Shown: positions 16,950 through 24,473 of the stretch, piece by piece
Numbering within the stretch: the first letter of the stretch is position 1
How the letters are laid out: every line of letters starts with the position of its first letter
Assembly: GCA_963774895.1 (NCBI GenBank)
Contig: CAVZGN010000002.1
Span: 248,001-312,000, forward strand
Reading direction: 5' to 3'
Length of the DNA stretch: 64,000 bases
From: REEB76 sp963774895
GTDB taxonomy: Bacteria; Pseudomonadota; Gammaproteobacteria; Natronospirales; REEB76
The notes under the pieces: model-generated
Told to the model about the DNA's origin: nothing
What the model saw: only the letters and a program-made list of their open reading frames with translations
Database searches by the model: none
Made by a program: the position numbers and the translations under genes

Positions 16950-17684
16950 ATGTTGCTGATACCCGCGATTGAGATCAAGAATGGGAAATGCACGCCCGCA
17001 ACAGCTGTCCGTGCCCGTGGGCAAACCAGTCCGGTGGATGACCCTGTATCGGTAGCGAAACATTGGGCGACCGCCGGTGCGCGCCGCCTGCATATCCTGG
17101 ACACGGACAGCATCCAATCCGGCAAAACGGCCAATCCAACCGTGATACGCGCCATGGTGGAGGCTTGCCCAGGCGTGCCGCTGCAAATCAGCGCTGGCAT
17201 GCTTAGTGACAGCGATGTGGAAAATTACTTTGAGGCCGGCAGCGAGTATGTAATTTTAGGCACCAAAGCCGCGAGTACACCGCATTACATCAATAACCTG
17301 TGCCTCGAATACCCGGGACACATCCTGGTGGAGCTGGATACCAAGGATGGCAAGGTGAATGCCGAAGGCTGGTCGAAACTGGCTGACCACGACGTACTCG
17401 AAGTGGCTGAACATTTTCAGCGCGAGGGCGTGGCCGGGATTCTTTACAGCGACAAACAGCTCGGCCAGACGCATGACTTCAATATAACTGCGGCTTTTTC
17501 ACTGGCCCAGACCCTGACCATACCGATTATCCTGGCGAATGGTCTGAACTCTATCGAGGACCTGCAGCGGCTGTATAAAGCAGGTGGTAACAGTCTGGCG
17601 GGCGCGGTACTGTTCATCCCATCCCTGGATCTCGCCAAGGCACAGAAACTTGCCGACGCACACCCGGATCAATCTTCTCAATGA
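16950..17684 (+). CDS. HisA-like TIM-barrel protein, degenerate paralogue
   Basis: At 244 aa it has HisA length and register: MLLIPAIEIKNGKC at the N-terminus, DDPVSVAKHWATAGARRLHI, and PGHILVELDTKDGKV mid-protein. HisA isomerises an imidazole-carboxamide intermediate in histidine synthesis using two aspartates. The first is replaced by Glu8 (AIDL to AIEI) while Asp130 is retained. The phosphate-binding glycines are largely lost: the expected QIGGGIR reads QISAGML, and the ASGG segment reads LANGL. Canonical activity is therefore unlikely. No other his gene is nearby; it sits 111 bp upstream of tatA. It could be a repurposed barrel. Confidence 0.8.
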   Translation: MLLIPAIEIKNGKCTPATAVRARGQTSPVDDPVSVAKHWATAGARRLHILDTDSIQSGKTANPTVIRAMVEACPGVPLQISAGMLSDSDVENYFEAGSEYVILGTKAASTPHYINNLCLEYPGHILVELDTKDGKVNAEGWSKLADHDVLEVAEHFQREGVAGILYSDKQLGQTHDFNITAAFSLAQTLTIPIILANGLNSIEDLQRLYKAGGNSLAGAVLFIPSLDLAKAQKLADAHPDQSSQ

Positions 17685-17795
17685 GATATAAAACACTTCA
17701 ATGGGAGTAAAATAAGCCTACACGGCCTGTAATGGCGGTGTTTTATAAGCCAGCTCTGGCTATCACCATCAACCCCGGAGCTGCAGGAGCAATTC

Positions 17796-18005
17796 ATGGA
17801 ACTCAGTGTTGGCAAGATCCTGTTGATCCTCATCATCGTGGTACTGGTGTTCGGCACTGCCAAACTGCCCAAGCTTGGCGAAGACCTAGGCAAGGCTGTG
17901 CGCAGTTTCAAAAAGGGCATGCATGACAGCGACAACGATGCAGCGACCGGGAAAAAGCCTGCAGACGACAAGTCCAAGCCCGACTCCGATAACACCTCAC
18001 ACTAA
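17796..18005 (+). CDS. tatA: Sec-independent translocase subunit TatA
   Basis: A 69-aa protein with one N-terminal transmembrane helix (LLILIIVVLVFG), the hinge motif FGTAKLPKLGEDLG, an amphipathic helix ending AVRSFKKGM, and a charged tail. TatA oligomers form the passage for folded proteins. GGAG precedes the start. It is followed 6 bp later by tatB and then tatC, so this is a complete tatABC operon. Confidence 0.95.
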   Translation: MELSVGKILLILIIVVLVFGTAKLPKLGEDLGKAVRSFKKGMHDSDNDAATGKKPADDKSKPDSDNTSH

Positions 18006-18011
18006 ACCTGC

Positions 18012-18317
18012 ATGTTCGAAGGCAGCTTTTGGGAACTGGCACTGATCTTCGTGCTGGCGCTGGTGGTGTTTGGTCCGGAGCGCCTGCCGGGATTGGCGCG
18101 CACCATCGGCCTGTGGGTGGGACGGGCACGCGCCGTCATGCGACACCTCACCGAACAGATCGAGCGTGAATTGGCGGCTGAGGAAATGCGCAAAGCGGCG
18201 AACAACGTGCGCCAAACCCTGAATGAACCGGTCAAGCTTAGCGATCCAAAACCGGTTGATTCAGATACAGCGCAACACGCACAGGAAACCACCAAGCATG
18301 ACTCCTCCAGCGGATGA
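18012..18317 (+). CDS. tatB: Sec-independent translocase subunit TatB
   Basis: A 101-aa protein. The N-terminus MFEGSFWELALIFVLALVVF is the family pattern, followed by GPERLPGLARTIG and a long charged amphipathic helix. TatB forms the twin-arginine signal receptor with TatC. Its end overlaps the tatC start by 20 bp. Confidence 0.94.
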   Translation: MFEGSFWELALIFVLALVVFGPERLPGLARTIGLWVGRARAVMRHLTEQIERELAAEEMRKAANNVRQTLNEPVKLSDPKPVDSDTAQHAQETTKHDSSSG

Positions 18318-19089
18318 ACCGTCCAGCGAACCGCTGATCAGCAAATCCCTCATCGGACACCTGCTGGAGTTGCGCCGGCGCCTGCTGCTGTGGGTTGGCA
18401 CATTGCTGGTGTTGTTCTTATGCATGTTCCCGTTCCAGAACCGGATATTCGATTTCATCGCCTTGCCCATGATCCGGCGGCTGCCGACAGGTTCCAGCAT
18501 GATCGCAACCAGCGTCACCTCGCCGTTCATGACGCCCATGAAACTCACATTGATGCTGGCGCTGTTCTTGAGCGTGCCGGTATTGCTGTGGCATGCATGG
18601 CGCTTCATGTCGCCGGCGCTCTACAAGAGTGAGCGCCGCCTGTTCTTCCCGCTGCTGGTATCCAGCGTGGTGCTGTTTTATTGCGGCGTCGCCTTTGCGT
18701 ATTTCGTGCTGTTTCCGGTGGCCTTCGCCTTCCTGAATTCAGTGGCACCGTCCGGCGTCAAGGTGATGACCGACATCAACGCCTATCTGGACTTCGTGCT
18801 GACCATCTTTTTCGCCTTCGGTCTGGCCTTCGAGGTACCGATCGCCATCGTGCTGGCCGTATGGGTGGGATTCACTACGCCGGGCAAGCTCAGGAAAATG
18901 CGTCCTTATGCTTTGGTGGGTTCCTTCATCGTCGGCATGATCTTGTCGCCGCCGGATGTGGTGTCCATGACATTGTTATCCATACCCATCTACTTGCTGT
19001 ACGAAATCGGTATGTTGATGGCACGCATCCTGGTGCCGGGCTCGAAACAGGTGGATGCGCAGCGTGAACAGGAGCAGGGCAAACCCTGA
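18298..19089 (+). CDS. tatC: Sec-independent translocase subunit TatC
   Basis: A 263-aa polytopic protein with six expected membrane helices. Typical motifs are LIGHLLELRRRLL near the N-terminus, FMTPMKLTLMLALFLSVPVLLWHAWRF (split over helix 2) and LTIFFAFGLAFEVPI. The first-loop and second-loop signal-peptide recognition elements are present. The ATG at 18298 lies inside tatB and gives the standard N-terminus; an earlier in-frame start at 18223 would overlap tatB further. With TatB it recognises twin-arginine signal peptides. Confidence 0.95.
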   Translation: MTPPADEPSSEPLISKSLIGHLLELRRRLLLWVGTLLVLFLCMFPFQNRIFDFIALPMIRRLPTGSSMIATSVTSPFMTPMKLTLMLALFLSVPVLLWHAWRFMSPALYKSERRLFFPLLVSSVVLFYCGVAFAYFVLFPVAFAFLNSVAPSGVKVMTDINAYLDFVLTIFFAFGLAFEVPIAIVLAVWVGFTTPGKLRKMRPYALVGSFIVGMILSPPDVVSMTLLSIPIYLLYEIGMLMARILVPGSKQVDAQREQEQGKP

Positions 19090-19230
19090 GCTTAAAAAAC
19101 TGCTCCAGTAGCGGCCCTATAATGGCTCGGTGTTGAATGGCAGGGGACAGACACCGGCTCCCTGACATGAGCAGCAGGTTCTTTTCCAGCGCCGGTAGAA
19201 TAGCGGCTCTTCCGCCGTACCAGGAGCAAC

Positions 19231-20157
19231 ATGACCACCGACGCCCGCCATCGGCTACGAATCATGGCGGCTTTCGCGGTGGTGTATATTGTCTGGGGTT
19301 CAACTTATCTCGGCATCCGCATCGGCGTCGTGGACATTCCTCCGGCGCTGTTGTCGGGCATCCGCAACAGCATCGCAGGTTTGGTATTGATGGCGATAGC
19401 GATGGCCCGCGGACAGTCACTGCCTCGCACACGGCGCGAGTGGCTGCACGCGCTGATCATGGGCCTATTGCTGGTGACGCTTGGTAACGGCCTGGTGACT
19501 TGGGGCGAAGTCTATGTCCAGTCCAATCAGGCGGCACTCATCGCCATCACCTCGGCCCTGTGGGTGGCTTGGTTCGGGACTTTTGGACCCAAGGGCCATC
19601 CGCTTTCGATGCGCGCCAAGAGCGGGCTCGCCATTGGTTTCGTGGGCGCGATTCTCATGCTGCTGCCTGGGAAAAATTTCACCCTCGAACATTTAGGTGC
19701 ACAGCTGATGATCCTGCTGTCCACCGTATGTTGGGGCATGGGTGTGATCTACGGCCGTAGTTACAGTGTGAATGTGACGCCCCTGATGTTGTCCGGCATG
19801 CTGTTGTTCCTAGGTGGCATCGTTCTGGTGATCATCGGGTTCGCCATCGGTGAGCCGGCTCATTTGAATTGGAGCCTGCGCGGCATCGCAGCGCTCACCT
19901 ATCTCACGGTATTCGGTTCCTGTATCGCCTACAGCACCTATATCTGGCTGATCAATCACGCGACCCCCGACAAGCTCGGTACCACCGCCTATGTGAATCC
20001 TGCCATCGCGCTGATACTCGGCTGGGTGGTGCTGGGTGAAAAAGTGGAGGGCCTGCGGCTCGTAGGCATGCTGGTGATACTGATGGGCGTGGTGCTGGTG
20101 ACCACCCGTTTCGGCTACCCCTGGAAAGAGCCGCTGATCCAGGAAAACAAGTTATAA
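19231..20157 (+). CDS. EamA/DMT-family inner-membrane transporter (YedA-like)
   Basis: A 308-aa protein with about ten hydrophobic segments arranged as two EamA repeats. Signature sequences are VYIVWGSTYLGIRIGV in repeat 1 and the paired AYSTYIWLINHATPDKLGTTAYVNPAIALILGWVVLGE region in repeat 2 (split here for length). Family members export amino acids or metabolites; the substrate cannot be inferred. GGAG precedes the start at 19231. It follows tatC by 141 bp and is probably its own transcription unit. Confidence 0.85.
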   Translation: MTTDARHRLRIMAAFAVVYIVWGSTYLGIRIGVVDIPPALLSGIRNSIAGLVLMAIAMARGQSLPRTRREWLHALIMGLLLVTLGNGLVTWGEVYVQSNQAALIAITSALWVAWFGTFGPKGHPLSMRAKSGLAIGFVGAILMLLPGKNFTLEHLGAQLMILLSTVCWGMGVIYGRSYSVNVTPLMLSGMLLFLGGIVLVIIGFAIGEPAHLNWSLRGIAALTYLTVFGSCIAYSTYIWLINHATPDKLGTTAYVNPAIALILGWVVLGEKVEGLRLVGMLVILMGVVLVTTRFGYPWKEPLIQENKL

Positions 20158-20202
20158 GAGGATAATTGGATTACTTGTCGAGAAAAGCGCAGACACTTCA
20201 AG

Positions 20203-20883
20203 ATGGCTATAGTCGCGGCTCAATCAGCGACGCTCTGGCAGCCCAACCAAGCTGTGGTTGCACCGGCCAGCGTGCTTGTAACCGGAGTTGTTCTAGCGGC
20301 GCTCGTGTTCATGTTCGCCAGACAGCCTGAGCCCGCTGACCGGATCATGCCTATAGAATTACGTTTAACCTCATCCGCAGCCCCCGAGCAAGCAGCGTCG
20401 AAACTGAAATCCGTTCCTGAGCTGCGGTTCAAACCACAAGTCACACCGAAACCGTTGCACGTTATACAAGTCGCAAAAATCCCATTGCGGTTAATTGAGC
20501 CAATATTACCGCCCATTGATTGGCAACAGCAGATAGAAATGACTGTACGCAGTCAGGGCCAATCAAATCCTAACCCGGCACAGCTGCTGTCGAACAAACC
20601 GGCGCCTGTTTATCCTTTGCAGCAAGCTTTGAATGCACCCCGCAAGCCAGAGACCATGCAGAACGGCGAGAGCTATCGCTCCATCTATGGCGGGTCAGTA
20701 GTGAAAATCAATGGTCAATGCATCGAGATGAGAGCTATTCAGGTCGGACCTTCGCCTTCCAACCAGGCAACGATTGCTATGTTTTCACCCCTTGAATGCC
20801 CGGGCGATCACAAACCGACTATGGAGGAAGAGCTATCGAATTGGGCCGAAAAAGAAGCGCAGAAACATCAGCCACCCTATTAA
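20203..20883 (+). CDS. Hypothetical membrane-anchored proline-rich protein
   Basis: A 226-aa protein I do not recognise. One transmembrane segment (about residues 20-39, ASVLVTGVVLAALVFMFA) is followed by a spaced proline-rich region (PIELRLTSSAAPE, RFKPQVTPKPLHV). This layout resembles the anchor and periplasm-spanning linker of TonB-like proteins, but no TonB C-terminal domain is evident. The C-terminal part (SVVKINGQCIEMRAI) may be a small periplasmic domain with two cysteines (GQCIE, LECPG). It ends 57 bp before the convergent ABC permease gene. The function is unknown. Confidence 0.6.
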   Translation: MAIVAAQSATLWQPNQAVVAPASVLVTGVVLAALVFMFARQPEPADRIMPIELRLTSSAAPEQAASKLKSVPELRFKPQVTPKPLHVIQVAKIPLRLIEPILPPIDWQQQIEMTVRSQGQSNPNPAQLLSNKPAPVYPLQQALNAPRKPETMQNGESYRSIYGGSVVKINGQCIEMRAIQVGPSPSNQATIAMFSPLECPGDHKPTMEEELSNWAEKEAQKHQPPY

Positions 20884-20940
20884 TCAGCGAACTGTAGAGA
20901 TTTATCAAAATAGCACTATGCATATATCGTACATCGTGGC

Positions 20941-21729
20941 TTATGTACGTAAACCCACACCTTTGTTCAACAGGTAAAGACTGAAAGCAAAGAGGCCCAG
21001 AATGAACAGCAGGATGATGGCGTAGGCGGTGCCGATATTGATGTCGGAGACGCCGAGAATACCGTAGCGGAAAGCGTTCACCATATAGAGGATGGGATTG
21101 GCCCTGGATATGTGTTGCCAGATTTCCGGCAGTAGGTGGATGGAGTAGAACACACCGCCGAGATAGGTCAGTGGTGTAAGGATAAACGTCGGGATGATGG
21201 TGACGTCGTCGAACTTCTTGGCAAACACCGCGTTGATGAAGCCGCCCAGCGAGAACACCACCGCCGCCAAGATCACAACCGAGATGGTGATCAACGGATG
21301 TACCACGTGCAGGTGGGTGAAAAACAGCGAGATAATGGTCACGATGATGCCCACCAGGATGCCGCGCACCACGCCGCCGGCTACGTAACCCAGCACGATG
21401 TAGGCATTCGGCAGCGGCGACACCAGCAGCTCTTCCACGTGGCGACCGAACTTGGCGCCGAAGAACGACGACACCACGTTGGCGTAGGAGTTGTTGATCA
21501 CCGCCATCATGATGAGACCGGGTGCCAGGAACTCCATATAACTGTATCCGCCCATCTGTCCAACACGGCTGCCGATGAGCCCGCCGAAGATGATGAAGTA
21601 CAGGGTCATGCTGATGGCTGGGGGCACCAGTGTCTGGACCCAGATGCGCAGCACCCGCACCAGCTCGCGATTGACGATGGTCTGGAAGCCGATGGAGTTC
21701 TCGCGGAATCTGCTGACGCGCATGCCCAT
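20941..21729 (-). CDS. yadH: ABC-2 type exporter permease (YadH-like)
   Basis: A 262-aa protein with about six transmembrane segments. The family motif is FGAKFGRHVEELLVSPLPN after the first helices, and HISRANPILYMVNAFRYG near the end. It pairs with the ATP-binding subunit encoded immediately upstream, whose stop overlaps this ATG (TGATG). YadGH-type transporters belong to the ABC-2 family that exports drugs or cell-surface components. The substrate is unknown. Confidence 0.9.
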   Translation of the reverse strand: MGMRVSRFRENSIGFQTIVNRELVRVLRIWVQTLVPPAISMTLYFIIFGGLIGSRVGQMGGYSYMEFLAPGLIMMAVINNSYANVVSSFFGAKFGRHVEELLVSPLPNAYIVLGYVAGGVVRGILVGIIVTIISLFFTHLHVVHPLITISVVILAAVVFSLGGFINAVFAKKFDDVTIIPTFILTPLTYLGGVFYSIHLLPEIWQHISRANPILYMVNAFRYGILGVSDINIGTAYAIILLFILGLFAFSLYLLNKGVGLRT

Positions 21730-22643
21730 CAACCCTTGCCTTCGACCAGGCGCACGAACAGTTCTTCCAGGCGATTCACCTTGTTGCGCATACTGGTTAC
21801 CTTAATGTGGTGTTGCGACAGCAGGTTGAACAGTGTGTTGACGTCCTGGGATTTGTTCACTTCCACTTCCAGGGTAGTGTCATCCACCTGGGTCACGGCA
21901 TAACCATCGAGCGACGGCAATTGCTTTAGCGGTTCACGCAGGTTCAGTTCGAAGGTCTCGGTATGCAAATTTGCCAGCAGATCACGGGTGCGCCCCTGCT
22001 CGATGATGACGCCCTTGTCGATGATGGCCACACGCCGGCACAGATTCTCGGCTTCCTCCAGATAATGGGTGGTGAGAATGATGGTAATGCCTTCCTTATT
22101 GATTTTTTTCAGGAATTCCCACATGGAACGCCGGATCTCGATATCCACGCCGGCGGTGGGTTCGTCCAGGATCAAGAGTTTGGGTTCGTGTACCAGCGCG
22201 CGCGCAATCATGAGCCGGCGTTTCATGCCACCGGACAGGGTGCGGGAGATATCCTCGCGCCTGTCCCACAGGCTCAACTGTTTCAGGTATTTTTCGGTAC
22301 GCTGCTTCGCCAGCCGCCGCGGGATGCCGTAGAAGCCCGCTTGGTTGATCACGATGTCGGAGATCTTCTCGAACTGGTTGAAATTAATCTCCTGCGGCAC
22401 CAGCCCGATGCAGGATTTCGCCCTCTCGATGTCGGTGTCGATGTCGTAGTCGAAGACCTTGACGCTGCCGGAGGTCTTGTTCACCAGTGAAGTAATGATG
22501 CCGATGGCGGTGGTTTTGCCGGCGCCGTTGGGTCCCAGAAGCGCGCTGAACTCGCCTTCCTGCACCTCGAAATCGATGCCTTTGAGAGCCTGGGTGCCGT
22601 TGCTGTAGGTCTTGACGAGATTGTGGATGCTGAGTGCGTTCAT
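21729..22643 (-). CDS. yadG: ABC-2 type exporter ATP-binding protein (YadG-like)
   Basis: A 304-aa ATPase. Walker A is LLGPNGAGKTTAIG, the signature motif is LSGGMKRRLMIARAL, Walker B is LLILDEPTAGVD, and the H-loop is ILTTHYLEEAE. A C-terminal regulatory extension of about 80 residues follows the nucleotide-binding domain. It is the first gene of a two-gene minus-strand operon with the permease. The 160-bp gap to the divergent DUF2062 gene should hold both promoters. Confidence 0.93.
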   Translation of the reverse strand: MNALSIHNLVKTYSNGTQALKGIDFEVQEGEFSALLGPNGAGKTTAIGIITSLVNKTSGSVKVFDYDIDTDIERAKSCIGLVPQEINFNQFEKISDIVINQAGFYGIPRRLAKQRTEKYLKQLSLWDRREDISRTLSGGMKRRLMIARALVHEPKLLILDEPTAGVDIEIRRSMWEFLKKINKEGITIILTTHYLEEAENLCRRVAIIDKGVIIEQGRTRDLLANLHTETFELNLREPLKQLPSLDGYAVTQVDDTTLEVEVNKSQDVNTLFNLLSQHHIKVTSMRNKVNRLEELFVRLVEGKG

Positions 22644-22807
22644 GGACGGATAACTGGCAGTCCGGCTAGGTTATTTTGGCCGCCAATGATACCGGAAATC
22701 GAAATGCTGAGTGGTTGTCGGTGTAGTGGACGGTATTAAGACCGTTAATATATGCATAGCAAGCGCCTAAGCACGAAATAAACAAAATACTTCTAATAGG
22801 TTATCCG

Positions 22808-23293
22808 ATGAAATTGCGCGACCATAAGTTGGTTCGACTGATACTTGAGCTTCTGAGACAGGGGATCACGCCTCACAAAATCGCGCTCAGTATCGCACTC
22901 GGCGTAATGCTGGGGGTGACGCCACTGATCGGTTCCAGCACGATACTATGCGCGGTCGTCGTGGTGGTCTTCGGGATCAACCTGCCGCTCATCATGGTGG
23001 TGAACTATCTGGTCTATCCGCTGCAATTGCTGTTGTTGATCCCGTTCATCCAGGCCGGGCAATGGCTGTTTCGCCAGCCGCCCTTGCCGTTATCGTTCAC
23101 GCAGATTAAAAACCTGCTGCACGTGAGTTTCTGGCATACGCTGGGGATGCTGTGGGAATACCTGCTGCACGGCTTGGTCGCGTGGTCAATATTGGGCGGA
23201 ATCGGAGCTTGCGTTATCTACCTGGCTGCACGCCCGCTCCTGGGTTATGTGACGCTGAAAAAGACTGCCGTTGAAAAGCCACCCAACATCTAA
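22808..23293 (+). CDS. DUF2062 inner-membrane protein
   Basis: A 161-aa protein with four hydrophobic segments. The family pattern is GITPHKIALSIALGVMLGVTP followed by an integral-membrane core (VVVVFGINLPLIMVVNYLVYP), which is typical of DUF2062. The biochemical function of the family is not established. It converges on the DUF192 gene with a 4-bp overlap of stop codons. Confidence 0.82.
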   Translation: MKLRDHKLVRLILELLRQGITPHKIALSIALGVMLGVTPLIGSSTILCAVVVVVFGINLPLIMVVNYLVYPLQLLLLIPFIQAGQWLFRQPPLPLSFTQIKNLLHVSFWHTLGMLWEYLLHGLVAWSILGGIGACVIYLAARPLLGYVTLKKTAVEKPPNI

Positions 23294-23736
23294 TTAAGTT
23301 TGAATTGTTCACCGGTTTTAATCCCCAGTGTTTTTACCGCACCGGCATTCAGTTCCAGTACATACCGGGCCGGCGCTGCACTCGCATAGGTCGGGCAGGG
23401 ATCGGTTTTGCAGGGCGGGGTGTTGGCAGACACGTTGATAAGCCGCTGCTGGGCATCGAAGAACAGGATGTCGAGCGGTATGAGCGTGTCCTTCATCCAG
23501 AAATAGCGTGGCTGGGCATCCGCATACACGAACAGCATGCCGTGGCTAGCCGCCATATGCGTGCGATCCATCAGGCCGTGCTCACGGGCAGCGTCGGTGT
23601 CAGCGATCTCTACCATGAAGTGATGTCCGGCGAGTTCCACCTGTATTCTTGCGGCAGCCGCTGCTGAGACAATGGCGGCTGCCGGCACTAGCGCGGTCCA
23701 TAGGAACATGTTGAAAATCAACCAGCGCCTAATCAT
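23290..23736 (-). CDS. DUF192-family exported protein
   Basis: A 148-aa protein with a signal sequence (MIRRWLIFNMFLWTALVPAA) and the DUF192 core. The core contains MVEIADTDAAREHGLMDRTHM, GMLFVYADAQPRYFWMKDTLIPLDILFF and the C-terminal YVLELNAGAVKTLGIKTGE (pieces abridged). Two cysteines in TPPCKTDPCPTY may form a disulfide. The ATG at 23736 gives a plausible signal peptide; a longer frame starts at 23766. The function of the family is unknown. Confidence 0.85.
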   Translation of the reverse strand: MIRRWLIFNMFLWTALVPAAAIVSAAAAARIQVELAGHHFMVEIADTDAAREHGLMDRTHMAASHGMLFVYADAQPRYFWMKDTLIPLDILFFDAQQRLINVSANTPPCKTDPCPTYASAAPARYVLELNAGAVKTLGIKTGEQFKLN

Positions 23737-23780
23737 GAATGACGCTTCCGTAAAAAGTATGGGCATACCCGGAATACATA

Positions 23781-24158
23781 TCAGGCAAGAATGAGCCCGA
23801 CTTTGTAGGTCCCAAGTACCTTGTCATGAGTCATCAATTTCAGGTTTTCCGCAAGTGCCTGTGCTACCAACATACGGTCAAAGGGATCTTGGTGATGCGG
23901 TGGTAGGCGCCCGGCAGCGACCGCATGATGAAACTCGATCGGCAGCAAGCCGAAGCCGCACTCGCGCACTGTATCTTCAAGGTTGGCGGGCGCCCGCAAT
24001 TTCTTGAGTGACTGTTTGATGGTGATTTCCGACGCGCTCGCGGCGCTCACGAATACCTCATTTTTACCATCTGCAATGACCATACGAGCCTTGGGCGTCA
24101 GTAAAGGATTATCTGCGAGCCACCACAGAAGCACATGAGTATCCAGCAGCAGTCTCAC
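23781..24158 (-). CDS. PIN-domain toxin (VapC-like ribonuclease)
   Basis: A 125-aa PIN-domain protein. Acidic metal ligands are visible in LLLDTHVLLWW (Asp6), SASEITIKQ (Glu), and DPFDRMLVAQALAE followed by LMTHDKVLG. Such proteins are Mg-dependent ribonucleases held inactive by their antitoxin. It starts with GTG at 24158 and overlaps the antitoxin stop by 4 bp (GTGA), which supports translational coupling. A partial hydrolysis target cannot be inferred. Confidence 0.9.
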   Translation of the reverse strand: MRLLLDTHVLLWWLADNPLLTPKARMVIADGKNEVFVSAASASEITIKQSLKKLRAPANLEDTVRECGFGLLPIEFHHAVAAGRLPPHHQDPFDRMLVAQALAENLKLMTHDKVLGTYKVGLILA

Positions 24159-24394
24159 CGGTCGTCCTCACGGAATGCGGCCATGAGTGCTTCAGGGAGT
24201 ACGTCGAAGTCCTTGGCCATGTGAACTTTGCCTTTCCAGGCACCGGATTTACGTAGCGCCTGTTGTGGCTGGTAGCGGACTAATTTGGCGAGAGGTTTAC
24301 CGGCACGAGCGATGACAATGTCCTCGCCTGCTTGAGCGCGTTCCACTAGACGGGATAGGTTAGTTTTAGCTTCATAAATATTTACAGTTTTCAT
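24155..24394 (-). CDS. Phd/YefM-family antitoxin
   Basis: A 79-aa protein. MKTVNIYEAKTNLSRLVERA is the DNA-binding N-terminal fold of Phd antitoxins, with GEDIVIARAGKPLAKLV completing it. The C-terminal tail (EALMAAFREDDR) is likely the toxin-neutralising part. It precedes the PIN toxin gene with a 4-bp overlap. I chose the start at 24394; an ATG nine bases upstream adds MTY. A 15-bp palindrome lies 25 bp upstream and is the probable autoregulatory site. Confidence 0.9.
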   Translation of the reverse strand: MKTVNIYEAKTNLSRLVERAQAGEDIVIARAGKPLAKLVRYQPQQALRKSGAWKGKVHMAKDFDVLPEALMAAFREDDR

Positions 24395-24418
24395 GTACGT
24401 CATCCCTGCTTGACCAGA

Positions 24419-24433
24419 CTAGACCAAGTCTAG
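24419..24433. promoter_or_regulatory. Palindromic operator candidate of the toxin-antitoxin operon
   Basis: CTAGACCAAGTCTAG is a 15-bp inverted repeat (6-bp arms, 3-nt centre) just upstream of the antitoxin. TATGCT, a possible -10 element, lies directly before it in the direction of transcription. Phd-type antitoxins bind such sites; assignment here is by position. Confidence 0.55.
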
Positions 24434-24473
24434 CATAAAAATGACTGTGGTGTCCGCCTGTCGTATGAACTAT

